The notes beneath the pieces were generated by a model that made no database searches, had not been told where the DNA came from, and saw only the letters and a program-made list of their open reading frames with translations. From NCBI RefSeq assembly GCF_031846485.1, contig NZ_JAVRHQ010000012.1, positions 62,001-126,000 on the forward strand: DNA of 64,000 bases, read 5' to 3'. Source of the stretch: Autumnicola tepida (GTDB lineage Bacteria > Bacteroidota > Bacteroidia > Flavobacteriales > Flavobacteriaceae). This document shows, in pieces, positions 1 through 8,499 of this stretch. Position 1 is the stretch's first letter. Each line of letters begins with the position of its first letter. Made by a program: the position numbers and the translations under genes.

Positions 1-154
1 AAAGTTTATAAAGCGGATTTTTTTACGGGATTTTTCTTGTTCCCTAATTGACTTTTCCAGATTTAACCTAAACTGTTTCTTCTAAGATACCATAATTTAA
101 AAAGTTATTTCATAATAACTCCCGTAAAATTTTAGTCCCACTTCAGATACTTAT

Positions 155-1480
155 TTACCTGCGTTCAAACTTTAAAATGGCATTTTTTGGCTTCAGCGTG
201 ATAAGTGGTAAAATTTCAATTTCTTCTGAAACAGCCAAAATCCTGTAACGCGAAACCAGCTCAGCAACCGTTAAAACCATCTCGTACATTGCAAAATTGT
301 TGCCAATACATTTCCTGGGGCCGGCCCCAAACGGATAATAAAATGGCTCATGCTTCTTGCCGCCTTCCAAAAACCTTTCCGGCTGGAAGTTTTCGGGGCT
401 TTTCCAATGCGATTTATGACGGTGGATCTCAAAAATAGAAAAGAGCAGACTTGAGCCTTTTGGAATATGCAGACCTTCAAATTCATCCTCTTCCAAATTC
501 ACCCGGTCAATAAAATAAACCGGCGGGTACAACCTCATGGATTCTTCGATTACAGCCACGGTGTAAGGGCAGGATTTCAAAAACTCCAAAAGATTTTCAG
601 AAGAGGCCCTGGCATTTTTTACTTCCGCAGCAACTTTTTCCTGTTCTTCAGGGTGCCTCGCCAAAAGTTCAGCAATAAAGGTAAGCGCGTTAGAGGTGGT
701 TTCGTGGCCGGCGGTAAATAAGATGAGGATTTCATCTATAAGCTGTTCTTCATCCATACCGTTACCATCTTCGTAGCGCGCGTCCAGCAACATATCCAGC
801 AAATCATCATATCTTTTGCCACTTTTTTTACGTTCCGCAACTATTTTTTTCAGGATATTCCGGGCTTCCTCTGTTAGCTCCAGGTGATGTTTAATTTTCC
901 CGCTTAGGTGAAACCACCATCTTTTAAACGGCTGGCGCAATTCCTTTACCAGCATTTTCTGGGCGGCCTCGGTAATGTACTGCAGGCGATCTATTTCTTC
1001 CTTATTGGCGGCGCCGCTAAAAAGCGACTGCACCACGGTTTGAAAAGCGAGGTCGTTAAAAACCGGGAAAACATCAATATTTTTACCCGGCCAGATGTTA
1101 TCAAGTTCGGCTTTTATGGCAGAATTCACCGTTTCCAACAACAACGTCAGCTTCTTTTTATGAAAGGCCGGCTGGATCATCCGCCGTTGCTTTCGCCATT
1201 TCTCACCATCGGTAGTCAGCAGTCCATGGCCAATGTATTTTGCCATTTCTTTGGTCTGAATATCGGATTTATGATAATTTTTCTGGTTCTTCTGAAGCAC
1301 ATATTCCGCAAGACGCGCATCCCGGCAAAAGATAATTTTTTTTCCGAAGCCCACATTTATCCTGAAAACATCGCCGAATTTTTCAAAATTCTCATGATGA
1401 AAAGGCAGGGGATTTCGCAGGATGCGATTGGCGTTTTTAAGAAACTGAAAAGTGGAAACTGTTGGAATATTATTTTTCAT
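155..1480 (-). CDS. Cytochrome P450
   Basis: A 441-residue heme-thiolate monooxygenase. The sequence shows the I-helix oxygen-activation motif AGHETTS (about residue 258), the K-helix ExxR motif in EESMRLYPP (about 316) and the heme-binding loop FGAGPRKCIG (384-393), with Cys391 as the axial ligand. There is no membrane anchor or reductase domain, so it is a soluble bacterial P450 that needs separate redox partners; an adrenodoxin-type ferredoxin and a reductase are encoded at 51975-53422. The substrate cannot be read from sequence. The AUG at 1480 is the natural start, although a purine-rich stretch lies about 20 nt upstream. The gene is separated from ruvB by 170 bp that contain a palindromic repeat. 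The family is certain, the function is not. Confidence 0.95.
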   Translation of the reverse strand: MKNNIPTVSTFQFLKNANRILRNPLPFHHENFEKFGDVFRINVGFGKKIIFCRDARLAEYVLQKNQKNYHKSDIQTKEMAKYIGHGLLTTDGEKWRKQRRMIQPAFHKKKLTLLLETVNSAIKAELDNIWPGKNIDVFPVFNDLAFQTVVQSLFSGAANKEEIDRLQYITEAAQKMLVKELRQPFKRWWFHLSGKIKHHLELTEEARNILKKIVAERKKSGKRYDDLLDMLLDARYEDGNGMDEEQLIDEILILFTAGHETTSNALTFIAELLARHPEEQEKVAAEVKNARASSENLLEFLKSCPYTVAVIEESMRLYPPVYFIDRVNLEEDEFEGLHIPKGSSLLFSIFEIHRHKSHWKSPENFQPERFLEGGKKHEPFYYPFGAGPRKCIGNNFAMYEMVLTVAELVSRYRILAVSEEIEILPLITLKPKNAILKFERR

Positions 1481-1574
1481 CTGGTCATTTTAGAATTTGA
1501 CCTCCTCCGGCCCGAATTCATTCTTCCCTTGGAACAGGAGAAATCAGCGACTGATTTAAAACTTCAATCAAGTA

Positions 1575-1607
1575 AGACCTCACAGGTTTCAAAAACCTGT
1601 GAGGTCT
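1575..1607. repeat. Perfect 15-bp palindrome, dispersed-repeat type
   Basis: Left arm 1575-1589 (AGACCTCACAGGTTT) and right arm 1593-1607 are exact inverted repeats around a 3-nt loop. It lies between ruvB and the P450 gene. Neither strand has a U-tract directly after the arms, so it is not a standard intrinsic terminator, although it could stabilise mRNA ends. From memory, this GACCTCACAGGTTT palindrome is scattered through intergenic DNA of many Flavobacteriaceae. Decayed relatives may lie near 49450-49470 and 52325-52352. Confidence 0.8.
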
Positions 1608-1650
1608 GTTAGCCTCAATCCCTTTAATTCATTTAATAATGAGCATCATT

Positions 1651-2676
1651 TTAAAAAAGGCCGCCCTGGATATTCCCCTTTATCCTACCAAGGTGCTTAT
1701 AGGCAGCCTCGGTTACTTCGCGACCGCGCGGCGTCCTGTAAATAAATCCCTGCTGGATAAGAAAAGGCTCGTATACTTCTTCAATGGTTTCGGCGCTTTC
1801 ACTAACAGCTGTGGCCAGAGTAGTGATTCCCACCGGCCCGCCTTTAAATTTGTCTATTATGGTGCTGAGGATCTTATTATCCATTTCATCAAGCCCATGC
1901 GCGTCTACATTAAGCGCTTTTAGCCCGTATTTTGAAATTTCCAGGTCAATCTTCCCGTTACCTTTAATTTGTGCAAAATCACGTACCCTGCGAAGCAGCG
2001 CATTGGCAATACGCGGAGTGCCCCGGCTGCGTCCCGCAATTTCTACGGCCGCATCTAAAGTAATGGGCACCTTTAAAATATCGGAGCTGCGTTGTACAAT
2101 ATCGGAAAGCAACTCGGTGGAATAATATTGCAACCTGCTGGAAATACCAAATCTTGCCCGCATGGGGGCAGTAAGCAGGCCAGATCTTGTGGTGGCGCCA
2201 ACAAGCGTGAACGGATTGAGATTGATTTGAACCGTTCTGGCATTGGGACCGGATTCAATCATAATATCTATACGGTAATCTTCCATTGCCGAATACAGAT
2301 ATTCTTCTACCACCGGGCTTAACCGGTGAATTTCATCTATAAAAAGTATATCCCGCTCTTCCAGATTGGTAAGCAAACCGGCAAGGTCTCCCGGTTTGTC
2401 CAGTACCGGGCCCGAAGTAACTTTAAGGCTAACGTTAAGCTCATTTGCCAGGATATGGGCAAGCGTGGTTTTTCCCAGTCCGGGAGGCCCATGGAACAGG
2501 GTATGGTCTAAAGCTTCTCCCCGTAAATTTGCCGCCTGAACAAAAACCTTCAGATTTTCAAGCACCTGGTCCTGACCTGCAAAATCATCAAAATTAAGCG
2601 GACGCAATGCTCTTTCAATATCAAATTCTTCCGGCGAAAAATTCTCCCCGGTAGGATCAAGATTTTCGTTCATCAT
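1651..2676 (-). CDS. ruvB: Holliday junction branch migration helicase RuvB
   Basis: A 341-residue AAA+ ATPase that drives branch migration of Holliday junctions with RuvA. Walker A is GPPGLGKTT, Walker B is LFIDEIHRL, and GATTRSGLLTAPMRARFG carries the sensor I and arginine-finger region. The C-terminal winged-helix domain ends with the conserved stretch containing TPRGR. The length is normal for the family. A TAnnTTTG promoter element at 2724-2731 lies about 50 bp upstream, immediately after the terminator of the respiratory operon, so ruvB appears to be transcribed separately from coxA. ruvA is not in the window. Confidence 0.98.
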   Translation of the reverse strand: MMNENLDPTGENFSPEEFDIERALRPLNFDDFAGQDQVLENLKVFVQAANLRGEALDHTLFHGPPGLGKTTLAHILANELNVSLKVTSGPVLDKPGDLAGLLTNLEERDILFIDEIHRLSPVVEEYLYSAMEDYRIDIMIESGPNARTVQINLNPFTLVGATTRSGLLTAPMRARFGISSRLQYYSTELLSDIVQRSSDILKVPITLDAAVEIAGRSRGTPRIANALLRRVRDFAQIKGNGKIDLEISKYGLKALNVDAHGLDEMDNKILSTIIDKFKGGPVGITTLATAVSESAETIEEVYEPFLIQQGFIYRTPRGREVTEAAYKHLGRIKGNIQGGLF

Positions 2677-2723
2677 TATTTTTTAATACAGGAAAGGTGT
2701 TTCTTCCGGCAATTTCTTCCGAA

Positions 2724-2731
2724 CAAAGATA
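2724..2731 (-). promoter_or_regulatory. Probable ruvB promoter, -7 element
   Basis: On the minus strand the sequence reads TATCTTTG, an exact match to the Bacteroidota -7 consensus TAnnTTTG. It lies about 50 nt upstream of the ruvB AUG. No convincing TTTG -33 box is seen at 19 nt spacing. Confidence 0.5.
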
Positions 2732-2768
2732 AAAGAAAAAAGCCTCTCCGGTTAAGAAAAGGCTTTTG
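2731..2768 (-). terminator. Intrinsic terminator of the act-cox operon
   Basis: On the minus strand an 8-bp stem AAAAGCCT/AGGCTTTT (2738-2745 with 2760-2767) is followed by a U-rich tract. It stands 23-60 nt past the coxA stop codon and closes the respiratory operon before ruvB. Confidence 0.7.
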
Positions 2769-2790
2769 TATGAAATATGAAAACTTAATT

Positions 2791-4614
2791 CTAATGATTG
2801 AGTTCTTCTTCATCTTTTTGAAGCGGAACGGTTTGCGGCACGAAATCCTGCCCGGCAATTACGTAATTCCCGTCTTCATTGGTTTTACTATAGTCGTAAG
2901 CCCAACGATACACTGAAGGAATTGCCCCAGGCCAGTTGCCGTGGATGTGCTCCACGGGAGTAGTCCATTCCAGGGTATTTGACCTCCATGGGTTTTGAAC
3001 AGCCTTTTTTCCGAAGAACATCGAGCTGAAGAAATTGTAGATAAATACCAGCTGTACCAGAGCCGTAATGATTGCCGAAACGGTAATGATCACGTTAACA
3101 TCGGCAAGGTCATCAAAATATGGGAAAGCGGTATTGGTGTAATACCTTCTTGGAAGGCCGGCCATACCAATAAAGTGCATAGGGAAGAATACCCCGTATG
3201 CGCCAACGGCAGTTACCCAGAAGTGTATATACCCCATATTCTTGTTCATCATTCTTCCGAACATCTTTGGATACCAGTGATAAACCCCGGCGAACAAGCC
3301 GTATAAGGCCGAAATACCCATTACCAGGTGGAAGTGTGCAACCACAAAGTAAGTATCGTGAACATTAATATCCAGCGTTGAATCCCCAAGGATAATCCCT
3401 GTTAAACCACCGGTGATGAAGGTAGAAACAAGTCCGATCGAAAATAACATTCCCGGGTTCATCTGCAGGTTACCCTTCCATAAGGTGGTGATATAGTTAA
3501 AGGCTTTTACTGCGGAAGGGATCGCGATAAGCAAGGTTGTAAAGGTAAATACCGAACCAAGGAACGGGTTCATACCCGATACGAACATATGGTGCCCCCA
3601 AACAATGGTTGAAAGGAAAGCAATCGCAAGTATAGAGGCAACCATCGCACGGTAACCGAAAATTGGTTTACGGGAGTTGGTCGCGATAATTTCCGAAGTG
3701 ATCCCCAAAGCAGGAAGGATTACAATATAAACTTCCGGGTGGCCCAGGAACCAGAAAAGGTGTTCAAACAAAACAGGAGAACCTCCCTGGTGCGCTAAAA
3801 CTTCCCCTTCAATAAAAATGTCACTGAGGAAAAAGGAAGTTCCAAAGCTACGGTCCATTATAAGAAGCAAAGCCGCAGAAAGCAATACAGGGAACGAAAC
3901 CACCCCGATAATTGCAGTTACAAAAAATGCCCAGATGGTAAGCGGAAGCCTTGTCATAGACATTCCCTTTGTTCTAAGGTTAAGTACGGTTACAATATAA
4001 TTTAAGGAACCAAGAAGTGAGGAAGCAATAAAAACTGCCATAGCAACCAGCCACAGCGTCATACCCGTACCGGAACCGCTAATGGCCTGGGGCAACGCAC
4101 TAAGCGGAGGATAAATGGTCCATCCCGCCATTGCAGGGCCCGATTCCACAAAAAGAGAGCTTAACATGATAACGCAGGACAGGAAGAACAACCAGTAAGA
4201 AACCATGTTCAAAAATCCTGATGCCATATCCCTTGCCCCAATTTGAAGCGGAATAAGAAGGTTACTAAAGGTACCACTTAAACCTGCAGTTAATACGAAA
4301 AATACCATTATGGTACCATGTATTGTAACCAATGCCAGGTAAATTGAAGGGGACATTACTCCATCTGGTGCCCATTTCCCCAGCAGCACGTCAAAGATCC
4401 AGAAAGACTGTTCCGGCCATGCCAGTTGTATCCTGAAAAGAATAGACATGGCTATCCCAATTATTCCCATTATAAGCCCGGTGATAAGATATTGCTTGGC
4501 AATCATCTTATGGTCCTGGCTAAAAATATATTTTGTTATAAATGTTTGCTTATGATGATGTCCATGATCGTCATGATGATCGTGAGCCGCTACGTTTGTT
4601 GCTATTGCTGACAT
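2791..4614 (-). CDS. coxA: Cytochrome c oxidase subunit I (aa3-type, heme-copper)
   Basis: The 607-residue catalytic subunit reduces O2 to water and pumps protons in the inner membrane. It has about 12 transmembrane helices. GHPEVY carries the CuB His, the cross-linked Tyr and the proton-path Glu; WGHHMF carries the two further CuB His; HDTYFVVAHFHLVMG carries the heme a and a3 ligands. The N-terminus is His/Asp-rich (HDHHDDHGHHHK), which is unusual and might bind metal. coxB lies 20 bp upstream. Subunits III and IV are not in this window. The position after actF fits the alternative complex III-oxidase supercomplex known in Flavobacterium. Confidence 0.98.
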   Translation of the reverse strand: MSAIATNVAAHDHHDDHGHHHKQTFITKYIFSQDHKMIAKQYLITGLIMGIIGIAMSILFRIQLAWPEQSFWIFDVLLGKWAPDGVMSPSIYLALVTIHGTIMVFFVLTAGLSGTFSNLLIPLQIGARDMASGFLNMVSYWLFFLSCVIMLSSLFVESGPAMAGWTIYPPLSALPQAISGSGTGMTLWLVAMAVFIASSLLGSLNYIVTVLNLRTKGMSMTRLPLTIWAFFVTAIIGVVSFPVLLSAALLLIMDRSFGTSFFLSDIFIEGEVLAHQGGSPVLFEHLFWFLGHPEVYIVILPALGITSEIIATNSRKPIFGYRAMVASILAIAFLSTIVWGHHMFVSGMNPFLGSVFTFTTLLIAIPSAVKAFNYITTLWKGNLQMNPGMLFSIGLVSTFITGGLTGIILGDSTLDINVHDTYFVVAHFHLVMGISALYGLFAGVYHWYPKMFGRMMNKNMGYIHFWVTAVGAYGVFFPMHFIGMAGLPRRYYTNTAFPYFDDLADVNVIITVSAIITALVQLVFIYNFFSSMFFGKKAVQNPWRSNTLEWTTPVEHIHGNWPGAIPSVYRWAYDYSKTNEDGNYVIAGQDFVPQTVPLQKDEEELNH

Positions 4615-4634
4615 ACCTATACTTCTTTAATCTT

Positions 4635-5801
4635 TTAATTTTCTTCTTCCTGATTCCTTGCCTCTGTGGTTTCCAATACTTCAGCAGGCGCATCTATTGG
4701 TTCCTCCTGCTGCCCTTGTGCCTCATTTTCTTCAGCATCCTGGGCTGCCATGGTCTCACCAAAAGTTTGTTGTTCTGCAAGCCAGGCCTCATATTTTTCC
4801 GGGCTTTCCACAACAATCTTCATTTGCATATTATAGTGAGCCACCCCGCATATTTTATTACAAAGCAGGTAATAATCAAATTCATAAGAGTCTAAAGGAG
4901 ATTCTCCGTTAGCAACAAGCGCTGTACTGTTTTCCCTTCTTATTTCATTAATTCTTCTCACTTTCTCTTCCATATACTCGCTACTCCTCATTTCTTCGGA
5001 AGTAACCGTTGGAGTAAATCCAAATTGGGTAATCATCCCGGGAACAACATTCATTTGAGCCCTGAAATGTGGAAAATATGCTGAATGCAGTACATCCTGT
5101 GACCTTAATTTGAACAATACAGGCCTTCCCACAGGTAAATGTAACTCGGTGGCCACAATATCGTCTTCAGCATAAGAATCATTTTCATCCACTCCCAGCT
5201 GGTTCACACCTTCAATAAAACGCACGTTTGCTTTACCAAGGGTATTATCGTCTCCCGAATATCTGGCAGTCCAGCTAAATTGTTTTGCGTAAAGTTCAAC
5301 AACCAAAGGATCATCATCCTCATTAACATTCATAATATTAGACCAGGTGAATAATCCGTATAGAATTAAACCGGCAAGAACCACAACAGGAATGATGGTC
5401 CAGATAAATTCCAGACGATCATTATCTGCATAAAAAAGGGCTTTTTTGGTCTTATTCCCCCTGTATTTATATCCAAAATAGAAAAGTAGTGCCTGCGTAA
5501 TTACCTGCACGGTCATGATAACCGCAATAGAAATAAACATAAGGTTATCGTACTGTGACCCGTGTTCTGAAGCCGCTGCCGGCAAATAAAAATTACCGTA
5601 ATACCAGAAGCAGTAAATCATCAGAATAAAGAACAGGATCACAAATATCAAAAGGTTAAGCCCCTGCGTGCTGTTATCCTTGTCTGTGGCAACTTGCGAA
5701 CTCTCTACATCCGGACCTTTGGATAACTGGAATATCTTCGACATCTGCCAACCAGTGAGGGCAAGAAGCGCTAGTACTATGATTACTAAAAATACGGTCA
5801 T
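4635..5801 (-). CDS. coxB: Cytochrome c oxidase subunit II (CuA)
   Basis: The 388-residue subunit II accepts electrons from cytochrome c at the CuA centre. It has an N-terminal membrane segment, then two helices (about residues 50-70 and 90-115) and another at 135-155, followed by a cupredoxin domain. CuA ligands are visible as the His in DVLHSAYFPHF and in the loop CNKICGVAHYNM. The usual C-S-E-x-C loop has Lys where most oxidases have Glu, a residue that normally provides a backbone CuA ligand and a side-chain Mg ligand. The C-terminal 50 residues are a Glu/Gln/Ala-rich tail. It lies between actF and coxA in one operon. Confidence 0.96.
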   Translation of the reverse strand: MTVFLVIIVLALLALTGWQMSKIFQLSKGPDVESSQVATDKDNSTQGLNLLIFVILFFILMIYCFWYYGNFYLPAAASEHGSQYDNLMFISIAVIMTVQVITQALLFYFGYKYRGNKTKKALFYADNDRLEFIWTIIPVVVLAGLILYGLFTWSNIMNVNEDDDPLVVELYAKQFSWTARYSGDDNTLGKANVRFIEGVNQLGVDENDSYAEDDIVATELHLPVGRPVLFKLRSQDVLHSAYFPHFRAQMNVVPGMITQFGFTPTVTSEEMRSSEYMEEKVRRINEIRRENSTALVANGESPLDSYEFDYYLLCNKICGVAHYNMQMKIVVESPEKYEAWLAEQQTFGETMAAQDAEENEAQGQQEEPIDAPAEVLETTEARNQEEEN

Positions 5802-5833
5802 TTTATATATTCTTCTTTAAACAATCAATCTAA

Positions 5834-7222
5834 TTAATAATGGTAATGCTCACTTTCCTTAAGGAACGGGTTACCTTTTGGATAAAGCGACTCTTTGGCC
5901 AGGCCGCTTCCCACAACAAGGATAAAAAGACCAAGGAAAAACAATAAACCTCCTATTTCTGCAATTCCAAAGAACCAGTTAGCGCCAACGGTAGATGGCA
6001 TTATCAAAAGATAAATATCTATATAGTGACCAACAAGAATCACTAAACCGGCAATGGTTATAATTATTGGCAGCCTTTTATAATCACTATTCATAAGGAG
6101 TAAGATAGGGAATACAAAATTAAGCACGAGCATTCCAAAAAACAACAAATTATACTCCTGAATTCTTAATATGAAATAGGTTACTTCTTCAGGAATGTTG
6201 GCATACCAGATCAACATAAACTGTCCAAACCAAAGGTAGGTCCAGAATATACTGAAAGCGAACATGAATTTAGCAAGATCATGCAAATGGCTGTCGTTCA
6301 CAAAACTTAAGTAACCCGCCCTTCTCAGCAAAATAGTCACCAGGGCAATTACTGTTATTGCAGATACAAACATACTCGCAAAAACATACCATGCAAAAAG
6401 GGTACTGTACCAGTGCGGAGTCATACTCATAAACCAGTCCCACGCCATCATAGATTCTGTTACTATAAAGAACAAGAGGAAGAAAACGGCTCCTTTAAAG
6501 CTCTTTTTATACGGCCTTAAATCGTCTCCGGTTGCTCTTGCCTGTTCCAACGAGAATTTTCTTGAAAAGAACCTGTAGAGGTTCCATCCCACTATATAGA
6601 TTATCGCCCTTATGACAAAGAAGGGAAAATTAAGATAACCTGACTTCGCCTGTAATATTTTATCTTCTGACACCAGTTCTTCATTCTGCCACGGGAAGAA
6701 ATGCGTACCGGCAAAAATAACTATAAGCGCTACAATAATAGATCCAGGAAGCAGATATGAAGTAATTCCTTCAATAACCCTGAACAAAACCGGCGACCAT
6801 CCCGCCTGCGCGGCAAATTGAATAGCATAAAAAACCAATGCCCCCAACGCGATCATAAAAAAGAAGAAGGCAGAAACAAAAAGCGCAGACCAAGGTTTGG
6901 TTTCCAACTGGTGCAGGACATGCTCATAATGCGCTGTCTCTCCATGCTCCCCATGAGCCTCTTCTCCGGCCCGGGTTTCCACCCCATGTGCGTTTCCTTC
7001 TTCGCGCCCTCCCTGCATATGTGCCTGTCCTGATGCTTCAGGTTCATGTCCCATAACATCGGTAGAACCTTCTTCAGCACCATGATGACTTTCAGCAGCC
7101 AACATTTCCTTTACTTCCTCTATACTTGAAGGCGCAGCTATAAAACCATAAATCAGGCCTATGGCACCAACAACCATAAATATAATTGCTGTTATTTTTA
7201 ACTTACTGGATAGCGTGTACAT
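5834..7222 (-). CDS. actF: Alternative complex III subunit ActF (quinol:cytochrome c oxidoreductase membrane subunit)
   Basis: A polytopic membrane subunit of alternative complex III with about 10 hydrophobic segments, paralogous to the NrfD-like ActC. The open frame extends to 7294, but that start would overlap actE. The Met at 7222 (MYTLSSKLK) begins just before the first membrane helix and is preferred, giving 462 residues. Between the first two helices is a His/Glu/Gly-rich hydrophilic loop with many HG and EEG repeats. The order actE-actF-coxB-coxA matches the flavobacterial arrangement. Confidence 0.93.
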   Translation of the reverse strand: MYTLSSKLKITAIIFMVVGAIGLIYGFIAAPSSIEEVKEMLAAESHHGAEEGSTDVMGHEPEASGQAHMQGGREEGNAHGVETRAGEEAHGEHGETAHYEHVLHQLETKPWSALFVSAFFFFMIALGALVFYAIQFAAQAGWSPVLFRVIEGITSYLLPGSIIVALIVIFAGTHFFPWQNEELVSEDKILQAKSGYLNFPFFVIRAIIYIVGWNLYRFFSRKFSLEQARATGDDLRPYKKSFKGAVFFLLFFIVTESMMAWDWFMSMTPHWYSTLFAWYVFASMFVSAITVIALVTILLRRAGYLSFVNDSHLHDLAKFMFAFSIFWTYLWFGQFMLIWYANIPEEVTYFILRIQEYNLLFFGMLVLNFVFPILLLMNSDYKRLPIIITIAGLVILVGHYIDIYLLIMPSTVGANWFFGIAEIGGLLFFLGLFILVVGSGLAKESLYPKGNPFLKESEHYHY

Positions 7223-7247
7223 ATTACTTGATCTAAATGCTTTATTC

Positions 7248-7961
7248 TTAATTTTCAGTTTCGTCTGCCTGCTGCCCCTGAGATTGTCTTTCAACAGAAA
7301 CCTCCTGATCCTCCTCCGGAAGAATTTCGGTTATCTCTGCTTCAGAAGGAATAAGGTTTTCTTCGGCAGGACCCTCTACTTCTTCAAACTCCCTTTCCGG
7401 CTTTCCTTCCAGGTTATCCTTAAGGCTCATTACGTAATGATCTATAAGCCATCGCTCCACAATACTCGTTTGGGAAGCATAAGAACCCATATTGTTAAGC
7501 CCGTAATACATTACATGATATACACTACCTTCTGTAATCGCCCTACCGGCATCATCATAAGCAGGTATTCCTAATATCTTTTCCCGTTGCGCAAGGATTC
7601 CCTGGCCATCACCATTGTCTCCATGGCAAACTGCACAGTAAATTGTATAAAGCTGTTTCCCTTCATTAAGGTTATCTTCAGTATAAGGCAAAGGGTTTTT
7701 TAGGTTAGCTTTAGCGGCCGCCATCCCTTCTGCAGTATTCTCATAAGGATAAGGCATCCATCCCCTGGGAATAGAACCTTCCACAGGCAATTTTGCTTCC
7801 TGCTGATTTTGGAATATATCATACTCGCCATAAGCTTCATAGCTTACCGGCGCATACATATCTGGCATATACTGGTAATTTGGACTGTCCTTATCTGCAC
7901 AGGAAATGACCATGCCAGCCAAAAGAAACATTACTATAGATTTATAGAACAAATTCTTCAT
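7248..7961 (-). CDS. actE: Alternative complex III subunit ActE, monoheme cytochrome c lipoprotein
   Basis: A 237-residue exported protein. The N-terminus MKNLFYKSIVMFLLAGMVISC is a lipoprotein signal peptide, with the lipobox Cys at residue 21. One heme c motif, CAVCH, is followed by a Gly/Asp-rich loop; the likely distal Met lies in the YGLNNMGSYA region. It receives electrons from ActA and hands them on toward oxidase. The C-terminal 45 residues are Glu-rich and probably disordered. It lies 11 bp after actD. Confidence 0.95.
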   Translation of the reverse strand: MKNLFYKSIVMFLLAGMVISCADKDSPNYQYMPDMYAPVSYEAYGEYDIFQNQQEAKLPVEGSIPRGWMPYPYENTAEGMAAAKANLKNPLPYTEDNLNEGKQLYTIYCAVCHGDNGDGQGILAQREKILGIPAYDDAGRAITEGSVYHVMYYGLNNMGSYASQTSIVERWLIDHYVMSLKDNLEGKPEREFEEVEGPAEENLIPSEAEITEILPEEDQEVSVERQSQGQQADETEN

Positions 7962-7972
7962 CAGATCTACTA

Positions 7973-8494
7973 TTATTCAATTAATTTAATTTCGGAAGCC
8001 CCGGTATCATAAAGAAACTTCGTAAGGTCATCTACATTATGACTGGCCGCATCCACTTCAACAAGAAAATGATCATCTGTAGTCCTAAAATCAGGATTTT
8101 CAGCTTTTCTAAAAGGCCATAGTTTACTTCTCATGTAAAAAGTGATCACCATAAGGTGAGCCGCGAAAAATACGGTAAGTTCAAACATAATAGGCACAAA
8201 AGCCGGCATATTTTGTATAAAGGTAAAACTTGGCTTACCTCCAATATCCCTTGGCCAGTCCTCGATCATCATAAAATTCATCATCCAGATGGCCACACAT
8301 AATCCTGTAATCCCATAAAGAAAGGAAGTAATTGCAAGCCTTGTTGGGGCAAGACCCATTACTTTATCCAACCCGTGAACAGGGAAAGGAGTATAAACTT
8401 CGCCAATATGATAGCGCGCATCACGAATTTGTTTTACCGCCTGTAAAAGCAAATCGTCATCTGTATAAATAGCGTGTATAGTTCTTGAAGCCAT
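7973..8494 (-). CDS. actD: Alternative complex III subunit ActD (DUF3341)
   Basis: The 173-residue subunit starts with a short soluble alpha/beta segment (ASRTIHAIYTDDDLL) and has two transmembrane helices (about 60-80 and 105-125) followed by a soluble tail. This is the DUF3341 architecture of ActD, which packs beside ActC and carries no cofactor. It lies 5 bp after actC, consistent with translational coupling. Confidence 0.93.
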   Translation of the reverse strand: MASRTIHAIYTDDDLLLQAVKQIRDARYHIGEVYTPFPVHGLDKVMGLAPTRLAITSFLYGITGLCVAIWMMNFMMIEDWPRDIGGKPSFTFIQNMPAFVPIMFELTVFFAAHLMVITFYMRSKLWPFRKAENPDFRTTDDHFLVEVDAASHNVDDLTKFLYDTGASEIKLIE

Positions 8495-8499
8495 CTTGA

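Noticed and set aside
908..1612. A 234-codon open frame opposite the P450 gene.
   Set aside because: It is antisense to well-conserved P450 motifs and runs into the palindrome at its end.
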